Origin: JBOGEN01 sp050743265
Lineage (GTDB): Bacteria > Actinomycetota > Actinomycetes > JBOGEN01
Length of the DNA: 8,359 nt
Direction: 5' to 3'
Assembly: GCA_050743265.1 (NCBI GenBank)
Contig: JBOGEN010000019.1
Coordinates: 1-8,359 of the forward strand
Below, piece after piece: positions 1 to 7,344 of the stretch. Numbering within the stretch: the stretch's first letter is position 1; each line of letters begins with the position of its first letter. The translations under genes and the position numbers were made by a program. Below the pieces are notes generated by a model, which was given only the letters and a program-made list of their open reading frames with translations, did no database searches and was not told where the DNA came from.

Positions 1-956
1 TCCCCGCACGGGGGTACGAGCTCGCCCTCATCCCGCCGGTGCCCCTGCCCAGACGGCCCACCCCTGCGCTGCTCACCGTGCCGAAGAGGCTGGTGGACGC
101 GGTCCGCGAGGCCGGGCGAGTGCTGGACCGGACCCGGGCCGACGTGCTCGTCGGCTTCGGCGGGTACGTCGCGCTGCCTGCGTACCTTGCCGCCCGCCGC
201 CGGCGGCTGCCGATCGTCGTGCACGAGGCGAACGCGCGTCCCGGCCTCGCCAACCGGATCGGCGCGCGCCTGACCCCGTACGTCGCCGTGAGCATGCCGG
301 ACACGCCGTTGCGGCACGCCCGCTACGTCGGGATCCCGCTGCGCTCGGCGATCTCCTCGCTGGACCGCCCCGCACTGCGGGACAAGGCCCGCGCCGAGTT
401 CTCCCTCGAGCCCGAACGCCCGACCCTTCTCGTCCACGGCGGCTCGCAGGGCGCACGGCGGCTCAACACGGTGATGGAGCAGGTCGCGCCAGACGTGGCC
501 GCCGCAGGCATCCAGGTGCTGCACGCGACCGGGGCCGAGCAGACCGTTCGCGTGGAGCTGCCCGACGGTTCGCCCCCGTACGTGACCGTGCCCTACCTCG
601 AGCGCATGGACCTGGCGTACGCCGCCGCGGACATGGCGCTGTGCCGCGCCGGGGCCATGACCTGCGCCGAGCAGGCCGCGGTCGGGCTCCCCGCCGCGTA
701 CGTCCCGCTGCCGATCGGCAACGGGGAGCAGCGGCTGAACGCCCGCCCCGTCGTCCAGGCCGGGGGCGGGCTCATGGTCGAGGACGCCGCCCTCACCGCG
801 GACTGGGTGCGGTCACGGCTTCTGCCCGTGCTGGCCGACCCGGAGCGGGTCGCCGCGATGTCCACGGCCGCCTCCGCGCTCGGGCGGCGGGACGCCGACG
901 AGGCGCTCGTCCGCATGGTCCGCGCCGCCGTCGCGCGGGCGGAGCCCGCGGCATGA
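1..956 (+). CDS. murG: MurG, UDP-GlcNAc:lipid I GlcNAc transferase (5' truncated)
   Basis: MurG transfers GlcNAc from UDP-GlcNAc to lipid I, giving lipid II at the inner face of the membrane (family knowledge). The reading frame is open from base 3 to the left edge, and the residues before the GTG at 39 (PARGYELALIPP) are also MurG-like. That GTG is therefore not the start; the true start lies outside the window. About 317 residues are visible, against roughly 360-370 for the family, so the N-terminal GGTAGH-type loop is missing. In the visible numbering, GFGGY is at 51-55 and HEANARPGLANR at 74-85, where many homologues have HEQN. The second-domain loop HGGSQGA is at 145-151. The donor-binding region spans CRAGAMTCAEQAAVGLP at 214-230 and GNGEQRLNA at 239-247. 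The stop overlaps the murC start as ATGA, which suggests coupled translation. Confidence 0.97.
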   Translation, partial: PARGYELALIPPVPLPRRPTPALLTVPKRLVDAVREAGRVLDRTRADVLVGFGGYVALPAYLAARRRRLPIVVHEANARPGLANRIGARLTPYVAVSMPDTPLRHARYVGIPLRSAISSLDRPALRDKARAEFSLEPERPTLLVHGGSQGARRLNTVMEQVAPDVAAAGIQVLHATGAEQTVRVELPDGSPPYVTVPYLERMDLAYAAADMALCRAGAMTCAEQAAVGLPAAYVPLPIGNGEQRLNARPVVQAGGGLMVEDAALTADWVRSRLLPVLADPERVAAMSTAASALGRRDADEALVRMVRAAVARAEPAA

Positions 957-2491
957 GCGAGTCGCGCAGCCTCACCCCGCCCGAGGGCGCGGTTCACCTC
1001 GCGCCCGGTGCCCTGACGCCGGACGGCCTCCTGTCGCAGGGTGTCCCCGCGTCCCCGCCCCCGCTCGAGCACCTCGACCCCGTGCACTTCATCGGCATCG
1101 GTGGCGCCGGCATGTCCGGCATCGCGCGGATCATGCTCGCTCGCGGGGTGCAGGTGTCCGGGTCGGACGCGAAGGACTCCCGCGCGGTGGCGGCCCTGCG
1201 TGCCCTCGGCGCGACCGTGTTCGTCGGTCACGACGCGGAGCACCTGGGCAGCGGGGGGTCCGAGGCCCGCACGGTCGTGGTGTCGACCGCCATCCGCGAG
1301 TCGAACCCGGAGCTCGCCGAGGCGCGCCGCCGCGGGCTGCGGGTGATCCGCCGGGCGGAGGCGCTGGCCTCGGTGATGGCCGGCCGTCGGGGCGTCGCCG
1401 TAGCCGGGACGCACGGCAAGACGACCACGACGTCGATGCTCACGGTCGCGCTGCAGCACTGCGGGGCGGACCCGTCCTTCGCCATCGGGGGCAACCTCAA
1501 CGAGTCGGGTGCGAACGCGCACCACGGCAGCGGAGGTGTGTTCGTCGCCGAGGCGGACGAGAGCGACGGCTCGTTCCTCCTGCTCGCGCCGTACGCCGCG
1601 GTGGTGACCAACGTCGAGCCGGACCACCTCGACCACTACGGCAGCGAGGACGCCGTCCACCGCGCCTTCGCCGAGTTCACCGAGCGCCTCGACCCCGAGG
1701 GCTTCCTCGTCGTGTGCGCCGACGACCCGGGCGCGGCGCGCCTCGCCGACCACGCCCGTGCCGGGGGGGTCGACGTCCGCACGTACGGCGAGGCCGCCTC
1801 GGCGGACGTGCGGGTGGACGCCCTCGAGGTAGCCGGGTCGGGCTCCTCGTTCGACGCGGTCGTCCAGGGGCGCCGTCTCGGTCAGGTGCGGCTGCGTGTG
1901 CCCGGCCGGCACAACGCGCTGAACGCCGCGGCCGCCCTGGCCACCGGGCTGGCTCTCGGCATGCCCGTCACCGAGATGCGCGACGGGCTGGCCGGGTTCA
2001 CCGGCACCAGGCGCCGGTTCGAGCTCAAGGGTGCGGTCGCGGGCATCCGGGTGTATGACGACTACGCGCACCACCCCACCGAGCTCGAGGTCACCCTGCG
2101 CGCGGCCCGTGACGTGGTGGGGGGGGGCCGCCTCGTCGCCGCGTTCCAACCGCACCGCTACAGCCGTACGGAGGCGTTCGCCGCCGAGATGGGGCGCGCC
2201 CTGGGCCTGGCGGACGAGGTCGTGGTGATGGAGGTCTACAGCGCGGGCGAGGACCCGATCCCCGGCGCCACCGGCGCCAACGTCGCGGCTGCGGTTCCCG
2301 CGCCCACCCGGGCGCTCTTCGAGCCGTCCTGGTCGGCGGTGGCGGGCCGGCTCGTCGAACGGGCGCGTGAGGGAGACCTGGTGCTGACGATGGGCGCGGG
2401 CGACGTCACGATGATCGGCGGTGAGGTCCTCGCGCTGCTGGCCGAGGCCGCGGAGCATGGCGATGCCGGGACCCACCCGCGACGCGGCTGA
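953..2491 (+). CDS. murC: MurC, UDP-N-acetylmuramate--L-alanine ligase
   Basis: MurC is the cytoplasmic ATP-dependent ligase that adds L-alanine to UDP-MurNAc, the first step of stem-peptide synthesis (family knowledge). The protein has 512 residues. The N-terminal Rossmann loop is GIGGAGMSGIA (48-58) and the ATP P-loop is GTHGKTTT (152-159). EADESDGSF is at 200-208 and NVEPDHLDHY at 220-229. RHNALNAAAA (319-328) opens the region before the C-terminal domain, which holds YDDYAHHPTEL (368-378), FQPHRYSRT (398-406) and TMGAGDV (479-485). The ATG at 953 overlaps the murG stop, and no better in-frame start lies between it and the Rossmann loop. This leaves an N-terminal extension of about 43 residues, rich in Pro and Ala, before the conserved fold. 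A run of nine G at 2119-2127 stays in frame. The 3' end overlaps ftsQ. Confidence 0.98.
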   Translation: MSESRSLTPPEGAVHLAPGALTPDGLLSQGVPASPPPLEHLDPVHFIGIGGAGMSGIARIMLARGVQVSGSDAKDSRAVAALRALGATVFVGHDAEHLGSGGSEARTVVVSTAIRESNPELAEARRRGLRVIRRAEALASVMAGRRGVAVAGTHGKTTTTSMLTVALQHCGADPSFAIGGNLNESGANAHHGSGGVFVAEADESDGSFLLLAPYAAVVTNVEPDHLDHYGSEDAVHRAFAEFTERLDPEGFLVVCADDPGAARLADHARAGGVDVRTYGEAASADVRVDALEVAGSGSSFDAVVQGRRLGQVRLRVPGRHNALNAAAALATGLALGMPVTEMRDGLAGFTGTRRRFELKGAVAGIRVYDDYAHHPTELEVTLRAARDVVGGGRLVAAFQPHRYSRTEAFAAEMGRALGLADEVVVMEVYSAGEDPIPGATGANVAAAVPAPTRALFEPSWSAVAGRLVERAREGDLVLTMGAGDVTMIGGEVLALLAEAAEHGDAGTHPRRG

Positions 2492-3224
2492 GCCGTCGAC
2501 GGTGTCCCGCGCGTCCGGGCGCCGTTTCGCCCGCCGTGCGCGGTCACGACGGCTGCTCGCCTGGCGTCCCGTGCTGGTGCTGTGCGGGGTGCTGGCCGTG
2601 GTCGGTGCGTCCGTGTGGCTGCTGCTCTTCTCGAACCTCCTCGTCGTCCGCCAGGTGACCGTGACCGGGACGGTCCGACTCTCGTCCGACCACGTCCGGG
2701 ACGTGGCGGGCGTGCCGCAGGGTGTCCCGCTGGTCCTTCTCGACGCGGCCGCCGCTCGCCACCGGGTCGAGAACCTGCGCGCGGTCGAGCGCGTCGAGGT
2801 ACGCCGGGTGTGGCCGGACACCGTCCGGGTCGAGGTGGTCGAGCGCCGGATCGCCGTCGCCGTGCCTACCGGTGAGCGCTACCTGCTCGTGGACGACTCC
2901 GGTGTCGTCTTCGACGAGGTGGTGGCTCGTCCTGCCGGTGCGCCGGTGTTGCGGACGGACCTGGTCAGCCGCTCCCGTCCGGTGACGCTGCGCGCCGCGG
3001 TCACCGTGCTGTCCGACGTCCCCGCCGAGCTGCGCCCCCGTGTCCGCCAGGTCACCGCGCCGACGACGGACGACGTGACGTTGCGACTGTCCCGCGGCGT
3101 CCGGGTGGTGTGGGGGAGCCCAGAGCAGGGGCGGGCCAAGGGTCGCGTCCTCCGCGCCCTGATGGCGCAGCGCGCCCGGGTGTACGACGTGAGCGCGCCC
3201 CGCGCCCCGGCGGTCCGGAGGTAG
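2463..3224 (+). CDS. ftsQ: FtsQ, divisome POTRA-domain protein
   Basis: FtsQ is a bitopic membrane protein that links early and late divisome proteins (the FtsQLB complex in well-studied bacteria). The 253-residue protein has a basic cytoplasmic tail rich in Arg (about 20-35). One membrane segment follows at about 37-57 (VLVLCGVLAVVGASVWLLL). The POTRA domain starts at VVRQVTVTGT (61-70) and continues through VERVEVRRVWPDTVRVEVVER to about 128. The beta domain reaches the C-terminus, where YDVSAPRAPAVR fits the family ending (usually written VIDVS.P..P). I chose the ATG at 2463 because CGGAG lies 7 nt upstream. The ATG at 2457 and a GTG at 2421 are in frame but worse placed. With this start it overlaps murC by 29 nt, consistent with cotranscription and coupled translation. 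Confidence 0.95.
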   Translation: MPGPTRDAAEPSTVSRASGRRFARRARSRRLLAWRPVLVLCGVLAVVGASVWLLLFSNLLVVRQVTVTGTVRLSSDHVRDVAGVPQGVPLVLLDAAAARHRVENLRAVERVEVRRVWPDTVRVEVVERRIAVAVPTGERYLLVDDSGVVFDEVVARPAGAPVLRTDLVSRSRPVTLRAAVTVLSDVPAELRPRVRQVTAPTTDDVTLRLSRGVRVVWGSPEQGRAKGRVLRALMAQRARVYDVSAPRAPAVRR

Positions 3225-3334
3225 CCCGTTGTGTCCTAGAGTCGGTCGATCATGACAGCGGCGACGAGGCGGTCGCACGCCCCGGCGAGCCCGCCGGCTT
3301 TCCCGGCCTCCGGCCGCGTCCTCGGCGTGGCGCG

Positions 3335-3364
3335 TTGAACAGGAGTGGGGCGGTTGCCTACTGT
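3335..3364 (+). promoter_or_regulatory. Candidate sigma-70-type promoter upstream of ftsZ
   Basis: A -35-like TTGAAC at 3335-3340 and a -10-like TACTGT at 3359-3364 are separated by 18 bp. The -10 has the TAnnnT form and the -35 keeps TTGA. A start near 3371 would give a leader of about 140 nt before the ftsZ GTG. The call rests on sequence match and position only. Confidence 0.55.
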
Positions 3365-3381
3365 CCTGCGACGTCAGCAAG

Positions 3382-3418
3382 TTGACATAACGTTAACCCT
3401 CTAGTTGAGGGTGAGGGT
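3382..3418 (+). promoter_or_regulatory. Perfect -35 box with adjacent inverted/direct repeat element
   Basis: TTGACA at 3382-3387 is an exact sigma-70 -35 hexamer and stands out in very GC-rich DNA. It is followed by the 8-bp palindrome TAACGTTA (3388-3395). Next is the inverted repeat ACCCTC (3396-3401), TAGTT, GAGGGT (3407-3412), with GAGGGT repeated directly at 3413-3418. No good -10 lies at the usual 16-18 bp; TAGTTG at 3402 is only 14 bp away. It may be a second ftsZ promoter with an atypical -10, a binding site, or both. Confidence 0.5.
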
Positions 3419-3443
3419 CTGGTCCGGGGACCGTACACGGGCC

Positions 3444-3507
3444 CGAAGGGCACTCGCCCGGCACATCGACAGGGCAGCAGCGACGAGGACGAGGCGAAGG
3501 GCACTCG
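3444..3507 (+). repeat. 13-nt exact direct repeat in ftsZ leader
   Basis: CGAAGGGCACTCG occurs at 3444-3456 and again at 3495-3507, offset by 51 nt. The second copy carries the GAAGG Shine-Dalgarno of ftsZ (3496-3500, 9 nt before the GTG). The first copy has no start codon at a matching distance. Confidence 0.7.
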
Positions 3508-3509
3508 AC

Positions 3510-4943
3510 GTGGCAGCACCGCAGAACTACCTCGCGGTCATCAAGGTCGTCGGCATCGGCGGCGGTGGCGTCAATGCGGTCAACCGCATGATCGAGGTCG
3601 GTCTCAAGGGTGTCGAGTTCATCGCGATCAACACCGACGCCCAGGCCCTCCTGATGAGCGACGCCGACGTGAAGCTCGATGTGGGCCGGGAGCTCACGCG
3701 TGGTCTCGGAGCCGGGGCGAACCCCGACGTCGGCCGCAAGGCCGCCGAGGACCACGCCGAGGAGGTCGAGGAGGTCCTCAAGGGCGCCGACATGGTGTTC
3801 GTCACCGCGGGGGAGGGTGGTGGCACCGGCACCGGGGGCGCTCCGGTCGTCGCCCGCATCGCCCGCTCCCTGGGTGCGCTGACCATCGGCGTGGTGACCA
3901 GGCCGTTCACGTTCGAGGGGCGGCGTCGCGCCCTCCAGGCGGAGACCGGCATCGCCGAGCTCCGCAACGAGGTCGACACGCTCATCGTCATCCCGAACGA
4001 CCGGCTGCTCTCGATCTCCGACCGCCAGGTCAGCGTGCTGGACGCCTTCCGCTCCGCGGACCAGGTGCTGCTCTCCGGTGTCCAGGGCATCACCGACCTC
4101 ATCACGACGCCCGGCCTGATCAACCTCGACTTCGCCGACGTGAAGTCGGTGATGAGCGGGGCCGGCTCGGCGCTCATGGGCATCGGCTCGTCCCGCGGCG
4201 ACGAACGCGCGGTGGGTGCCGCAGAGCTGGCCATCTCGAGCCCGTTGCTCGAGGCCAGCATCGACGGGGCGCACGGCGTGCTGCTCTCGATCTCCGGTGG
4301 CTCGGACCTCGGGCTCTTCGAGATCAACGAGGCGGCACGGCTCGTCCAGGAGGCTGCCCACCCGGAGGCCAACATCATCTTCGGTGCGGTCATCGACGAC
4401 GCGCTGGGCGACGAGGTCCGGGTGACGGTGATCGCCGCCGGCTTCGACTCCGGCCAGCCCTCGTCCCGGCAGGGAGCGGGACAGCAGACGCGCCGCCCGG
4501 GTGAGCTGGGCGAGCGTGCCCCTGCGGCCGGGCAGCAGGTCGCGGCCCCGCAGGCACGCAGGGCGCCCGCCACGGTGGAGGCGCCGGAGGGGTCCTCGAC
4601 GTTCTCCGCACGCTCCGCCCACCCCACCGGGTACGCCGAGCCGGAGGAGCTCGCGCTCCCGGACGGTGTCCGGACGGGGGCGGCCGCCGACCGTGACGGT
4701 GCCCCGGCCGTACCGCAGTCGGATCCCCTCGCCCCCCGGGCCCGCCGCGAGCCCGTGACGTACCGGGACGAGCACGTGCGTGACGAGGGTCACGCCCGGC
4801 CGACCGAGGGGTCCCGCCAGAACGAGGGGCGCACCCCGGGGCCGGTGCGCCGTACGGACAACGGGACCCGGTCGCAGCGCCGGGTCGTGTTCGACGACGC
4901 GGACGACGACCTCGACGTCCCGGAGTTCCTCAAGCACTCCTGA
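3510..4943 (+). CDS. ftsZ: FtsZ, tubulin-like cell division GTPase
   Basis: FtsZ polymerises with GTP into the Z-ring at the division site. The 477-residue protein starts at GTG 3510, giving MAAPQNYLAV, the usual actinobacterial N-terminus, with GAAGG 9 nt upstream. The frame stays open upstream to a GTG at 3405, but that extension is Arg-rich and not FtsZ-like. GIGGGGVNAVNRM (15-27) and the tubulin signature GGGTGTG (103-109) bind GTP. NTDAQAL is at 41-47. The T7 catalytic loop is NLDFADVKSVM (205-215). The conserved GTPase and C-terminal subdomains end near 313. A linker of about 145 residues follows, rich in Arg, Pro, Ala and Glu, then the C-terminal peptide DDLDVPEFLK (466-475). That peptide is the expected contact for SepF, which is encoded downstream. 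Confidence 0.99.
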   Translation: MAAPQNYLAVIKVVGIGGGGVNAVNRMIEVGLKGVEFIAINTDAQALLMSDADVKLDVGRELTRGLGAGANPDVGRKAAEDHAEEVEEVLKGADMVFVTAGEGGGTGTGGAPVVARIARSLGALTIGVVTRPFTFEGRRRALQAETGIAELRNEVDTLIVIPNDRLLSISDRQVSVLDAFRSADQVLLSGVQGITDLITTPGLINLDFADVKSVMSGAGSALMGIGSSRGDERAVGAAELAISSPLLEASIDGAHGVLLSISGGSDLGLFEINEAARLVQEAAHPEANIIFGAVIDDALGDEVRVTVIAAGFDSGQPSSRQGAGQQTRRPGELGERAPAAGQQVAAPQARRAPATVEAPEGSSTFSARSAHPTGYAEPEELALPDGVRTGAAADRDGAPAVPQSDPLAPRARREPVTYRDEHVRDEGHARPTEGSRQNEGRTPGPVRRTDNGTRSQRRVVFDDADDDLDVPEFLKHS

Positions 4944-4966
4944 CCCGACTGCACGCCTGCATCACC

Positions 4967-5713
4967 GTGACCCTGCCCACGACCGTCGTCGACTGGCCGG
5001 TGGACGTCCCTGCCCGGTTCACGACCCGGCACGGCGGGGTGAGCACCGGGCCGTACGCGGCGCTCAACCTCGGCGGCCACGTCCAGGACGACCCGGAGGC
5101 GGTCGCGGAGAACCGCAGGGTGCTGGCCCGCGACCTCGGCCTGCCACGGGAGCGGCTGCGCCTCATGCGTCAGGTGCACGGTGCCGACGTGGTCACGGTC
5201 GAGGGCCCGCTCGGTGACCCCGAGCAGGACGAGCCGCCCGAGGCTGACGGCATGGTCACGACCACGCCCGGGCTCGCCCTCGGCGTGCTCATGGCCGACT
5301 GCGTGCCAGTGCTGCTCGCCGACGCCGTGGCCGGGGTCGTCGGTGTCGCGCACGCCGGACGTCCCGGCCTCCTCGCCGGGGTGGTGCCCGCCACCGTGGC
5401 GCGGATGCGCGACCTCGGGGCGCGTGACCTGTACGCGGCGGTCGGCCCGGCCGTCTGCGGGGCCTGCTACGAACTGCCCGCCGACCTCGCCGAGCGAGTC
5501 GCCGCCGCCGTCTCGGCCGCCCGGGCGACCACCCGGTGGGGCACCCCCGCGGCCGACGTCCGGGCCGGCGTGGTGGCGCAGCTCCACCATGCCGGGGTCC
5601 GTGCGGTGAGCGTCTCGGACGTATGTACGCGGGAGAGTCCCGACCACTTCTCCCACCGTCGCGACGGCCCCCACACCGGTCGTCTCGCCGGGGTGGTATG
5701 GCTGCCGGAGTGA
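4967..5713 (+). CDS. pgeF: PgeF/YfiH-family peptidoglycan editing factor (laccase domain)
   Basis: This is a 248-residue protein of the YfiH/DUF152 family (also called polyphenol oxidase or multicopper oxidase-like). Members have purine nucleoside phosphorylase or deaminase activity, and in E. coli PgeF prevents misincorporation of L-Ser into the peptidoglycan stem. RHGGVS is at 21-26, RQVHGADV at 68-75, ADGMVT at 93-98, MADCVPVLLAD at 109-119, VAHAGRPG at 127-134 and VGPAVCGACYE at 159-169. His71, Cys112 and His129 are the expected metal ligands. HAGRPG replaces the HAGWRG of many other bacteria; I know this variant from actinobacterial homologues. The start at GTG 4967 is 23 nt after ftsZ and has no clear Shine-Dalgarno, so it is less certain than the gene itself. 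The 3' end overlaps yggS. Confidence 0.93.
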   Translation: MTLPTTVVDWPVDVPARFTTRHGGVSTGPYAALNLGGHVQDDPEAVAENRRVLARDLGLPRERLRLMRQVHGADVVTVEGPLGDPEQDEPPEADGMVTTTPGLALGVLMADCVPVLLADAVAGVVGVAHAGRPGLLAGVVPATVARMRDLGARDLYAAVGPAVCGACYELPADLAERVAAAVSAARATTRWGTPAADVRAGVVAQLHHAGVRAVSVSDVCTRESPDHFSHRRDGPHTGRLAGVVWLPE

Positions 5714-6465
5714 GCACCAGCACCCCCGCGGACCCCGAGGCACGCCGCCACGAGATCGCGGCCAACCTGGACGCGGTCCGCGCCCGCATCCGCGACGCCT
5801 GCCGGGCGGTCGGGCGGGACCCGGCCGAGGTGACCCTCGTCGCGATCACCAAGACGTTCCCCGCGACCGACGTCCGCCTGCTGGCCGATCTCGGGGTCAC
5901 GGACATCGGCGAGAACCGTGACCAGGAGGCGGGGCCCAAGGCGGCGGAGTGCGCCGACCTGCCCGTGCGCTGGCACTTCGTGGGCCAGCTCCAGACCAAC
6001 AAGGTGAGGTCGGTGGCCCGCTACGCCGACGTGGTGCACGCCGTGGACCGGGAGCGGCTGATCCGCGCGCTCAGCCGTGCCGCCACCGAGGAGGGGCGGC
6101 GGCTGGCCTGCCTGGTCCAGGTGAGCCTGGACGACGACCTGCCCGAGGGCGATGAACCGTCCCGGGGTGGCGTCCACCCTCGAGGTGGTGTCCACCCCGG
6201 TGACCTGCCGGCCCTGGCCGATGCCGTGGAGGCCGCGGAGGGCCTGGACCTGGCCGGCGTGATGGCGGTGGCCCCCCTGCACGGTCCGGCGTACCCCGCG
6301 TTCTCGCGGCTGGCCGAGGTGGCCGCCGACCTGCGGCAGAGACACCCCGCAGCCACGGCCGTCTCGGCCGGCATGAGCGGGGACCTCGAGGACGCCCTGG
6401 CCTGTGGCGCGACACACGTGCGTGTCGGATCGGCGTTGCTCGGGAACCGGCCTCCGCTCCGGTAG
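5698..6465 (+). CDS. yggS: YggS/PLPBP-family PLP homeostasis protein
   Basis: This is a single-domain, alanine-racemase-like TIM barrel that binds pyridoxal phosphate. It maintains PLP homeostasis and has no proven catalytic activity (family knowledge). With ATG 5698 it has 255 residues. The PLP lysine is K52 in LVAITKTFPA (47-56). GENRDQEA is at 71-78, RWHFVGQLQTNK at 91-102, and the phosphate-binding end SAGMSGDLEDALACGATHVRVGSALLG at 223-249. ATG 5698 overlaps pgeF by 16 nt. GTG 5710, which overlaps the pgeF stop as GTGA, is an equally possible start and would remove four residues. An insert with the duplicated hexapeptide RGGVHP (156-167) lies between beta strands. Confidence 0.93.
   Translation: MAAGVSTSTPADPEARRHEIAANLDAVRARIRDACRAVGRDPAEVTLVAITKTFPATDVRLLADLGVTDIGENRDQEAGPKAAECADLPVRWHFVGQLQTNKVRSVARYADVVHAVDRERLIRALSRAATEEGRRLACLVQVSLDDDLPEGDEPSRGGVHPRGGVHPGDLPALADAVEAAEGLDLAGVMAVAPLHGPAYPAFSRLAEVAADLRQRHPAATAVSAGMSGDLEDALACGATHVRVGSALLGNRPPLR
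6163..6198 (+). repeat. Tandem 18-nt duplication inside yggS
   Basis: Two adjacent 18-nt units (6163-6180 and 6181-6198) match at 15 of 18 positions and each encodes Arg-Gly-Gly-Val-His-Pro. All three differences are synonymous third-codon changes (CGG/CGA, GGC/GGT, CCT/CCC). Each unit also contains the short palindrome GGTGG-nGT-CCACC. Confidence 0.8.
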
Positions 6466-6549
6466 CCTCGCCGCAGCGGTCGGAGGTCGACCCGTGACCG
6501 GGCCTGGGGTTCGGCCGCACGTCGTCACCGAGTCGGAGGGTCCGCGAGC

Positions 6550-7044
6550 ATGGCTGGCGCGATGCGCAAGATGGCGGTCTACCTCGGCCTCGTCGAGGAC
6601 GAGGCGGACCGGTACGACACGTACGAGGACTACGAGGTCGCCGACGTCCGGTCAGAGGAGGCGAGCCGCGACGTGCAGTCCGCACACGACGGCCACCGTG
6701 GAGGGTCGGTCACGGCGATGCCTGACCGAGGCCGACTGCGGGAGAGCCCGTCCGAGCCCATGGACGCCCACCGCATCGTGACGCTGCATCCCCGCACGTA
6801 CAACGAGGCCCGCACGATCGGTGAGCATTTCCGCGAGGCCACCCCGGTCATCATGAACCTCACCGACATGGGTGACCCGGACGCCAAACGTCTGGTGGAC
6901 TTCTCCGCCGGCCTCGTCTTCGGGCTACGCGGAAGCATCGAGCGGGTCACCAACAAGGTGTTCCTGCTGTCGCCTGCTAACGTCGAGGTCACCGCCGAAG
7001 ACAAGGCGCGAATCGCCGAGGGCGGTTTCTTCAACCAGAGCTAG
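6550..7044 (+). CDS. sepF: SepF, FtsZ membrane anchor
   Basis: SepF binds the FtsZ C-terminal peptide and tethers the Z-ring to the membrane; in Actinobacteria, which lack FtsA, it is the main anchor (family knowledge). The protein has 164 residues. The N-terminal MAGAMRKMAVYLGL fits the amphipathic membrane-binding helix. An acidic, low-complexity linker (about 16-70) follows. The SepF core runs from HRIVTLHPRTYNEA (74-87) through DFSAGLVFGLRGSIERVTNKVFLLSP (117-142) to about 160. The ATG at 6550 has GGAGGG at 6535-6540, 9 nt upstream; ATG 6562 is a poorer alternative. The 84-bp gap after yggS holds no clear promoter, so sepF could be read through from upstream or have its own weak start. 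Confidence 0.97.
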   Translation: MAGAMRKMAVYLGLVEDEADRYDTYEDYEVADVRSEEASRDVQSAHDGHRGGSVTAMPDRGRLRESPSEPMDAHRIVTLHPRTYNEARTIGEHFREATPVIMNLTDMGDPDAKRLVDFSAGLVFGLRGSIERVTNKVFLLSPANVEVTAEDKARIAEGGFFNQS

Positions 7045-7059
7045 AAGGCGCGCAGATAC

Positions 7060-7344
7060 GTGAGTGCAGTCGGGCAGGTCCTGTACGTCCTGCTGTGGAT
7101 CTTCTTCCTGCTGCTGATCTTTCGGTTGATCATGGACTACGTGTTCCTGTTCGCGCGGTCCTACCAGCCGCGGGGCCCGGTGCTCGTCGCACTGGAGGCC
7201 ACCTACACGGTGACCGACCCTCCGCTTCGGCTGTTGCGCAGGTTCATCCCGCCGCTGAGGCTCGGCAGCATCTCCCTTGACCTGTCGTTCCTCGTGCTGA
7301 TCATCATCGTCCAGGTGCTGATCGGCATCGTGAGGGGAATCTGA
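7060..7344 (+). CDS. YggT-family small membrane protein
   Basis: The 94-residue protein has two hydrophobic segments, at about 6-30 (VLYVLLWIFFLLLIFRLIMDYVF) and 71-92 (LDLSFLVLIIIVQVLIGIV). They flank a conserved polar loop with VTDPPLRLLRRFIPPLRLG (51-69). This is the YggT family, which sits between sepF and divIVA in many Actinobacteria and other Gram-positives. Its exact biochemical role is not established; a link to division or membrane homeostasis is inferred from context. The GTG start lies 15 nt after the sepF stop, with AAGG at 7045-7048 as a weak ribosome site 11 nt upstream. Confidence 0.9.
   Translation: MSAVGQVLYVLLWIFFLLLIFRLIMDYVFLFARSYQPRGPVLVALEATYTVTDPPLRLLRRFIPPLRLGSISLDLSFLVLIIIVQVLIGIVRGI

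Larger units (their letters stand above)
3225..3509 (+). promoter_or_regulatory. ftsQ-ftsZ intergenic region / ftsZ leader
   Basis: This 285-bp stretch is the only large non-coding gap inside the cluster. It holds two promoter-like signals (3335-3364 and 3382-3387), an inverted repeat followed by a direct repeat (3396-3418), and a 13-nt exact direct repeat (3444-3456 and 3495-3507). The second 13-nt copy contains the ftsZ ribosome binding site. No convincing protein gene lies in it. Extra promoters just before ftsZ are well known in Actinobacteria and would let FtsZ be made at a higher level than the upstream genes. That role is inferred here. Confidence 0.75.

Noticed and set aside
593..2821. 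742-codon open frame on the minus strand across murG, murC and ftsQ
   Set aside because: Long antisense frames are expected in DNA this GC-rich. The translation is low-complexity Arg/Ala/Gly/His with no family features, and it spans three well-supported genes.
3252..3338. 28-codon ORF (MTAATRRSHAP...) between ftsQ and ftsZ
   Set aside because: It has no Shine-Dalgarno and no known similarity, and its stop lies in the candidate -35 box.
3405..3509. Upstream extension of ftsZ from GTG 3405
   Set aside because: The 35 extra residues are Arg-rich and unlike any FtsZ start, and the ribosome site and conserved MAAPQNYL fit GTG 3510.
3393..4937. 514-codon open frame on the minus strand opposite ftsZ
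   Set aside because: It mirrors the ftsZ codon pattern and has no recognisable domain. FtsZ on the + strand is certain.
6436..6468. Possible sepF promoter (TTGCTC and TAGCCT)
   Set aside because: The spacer is 21 bp and the boxes fall in the end of yggS, which is too weak to call.
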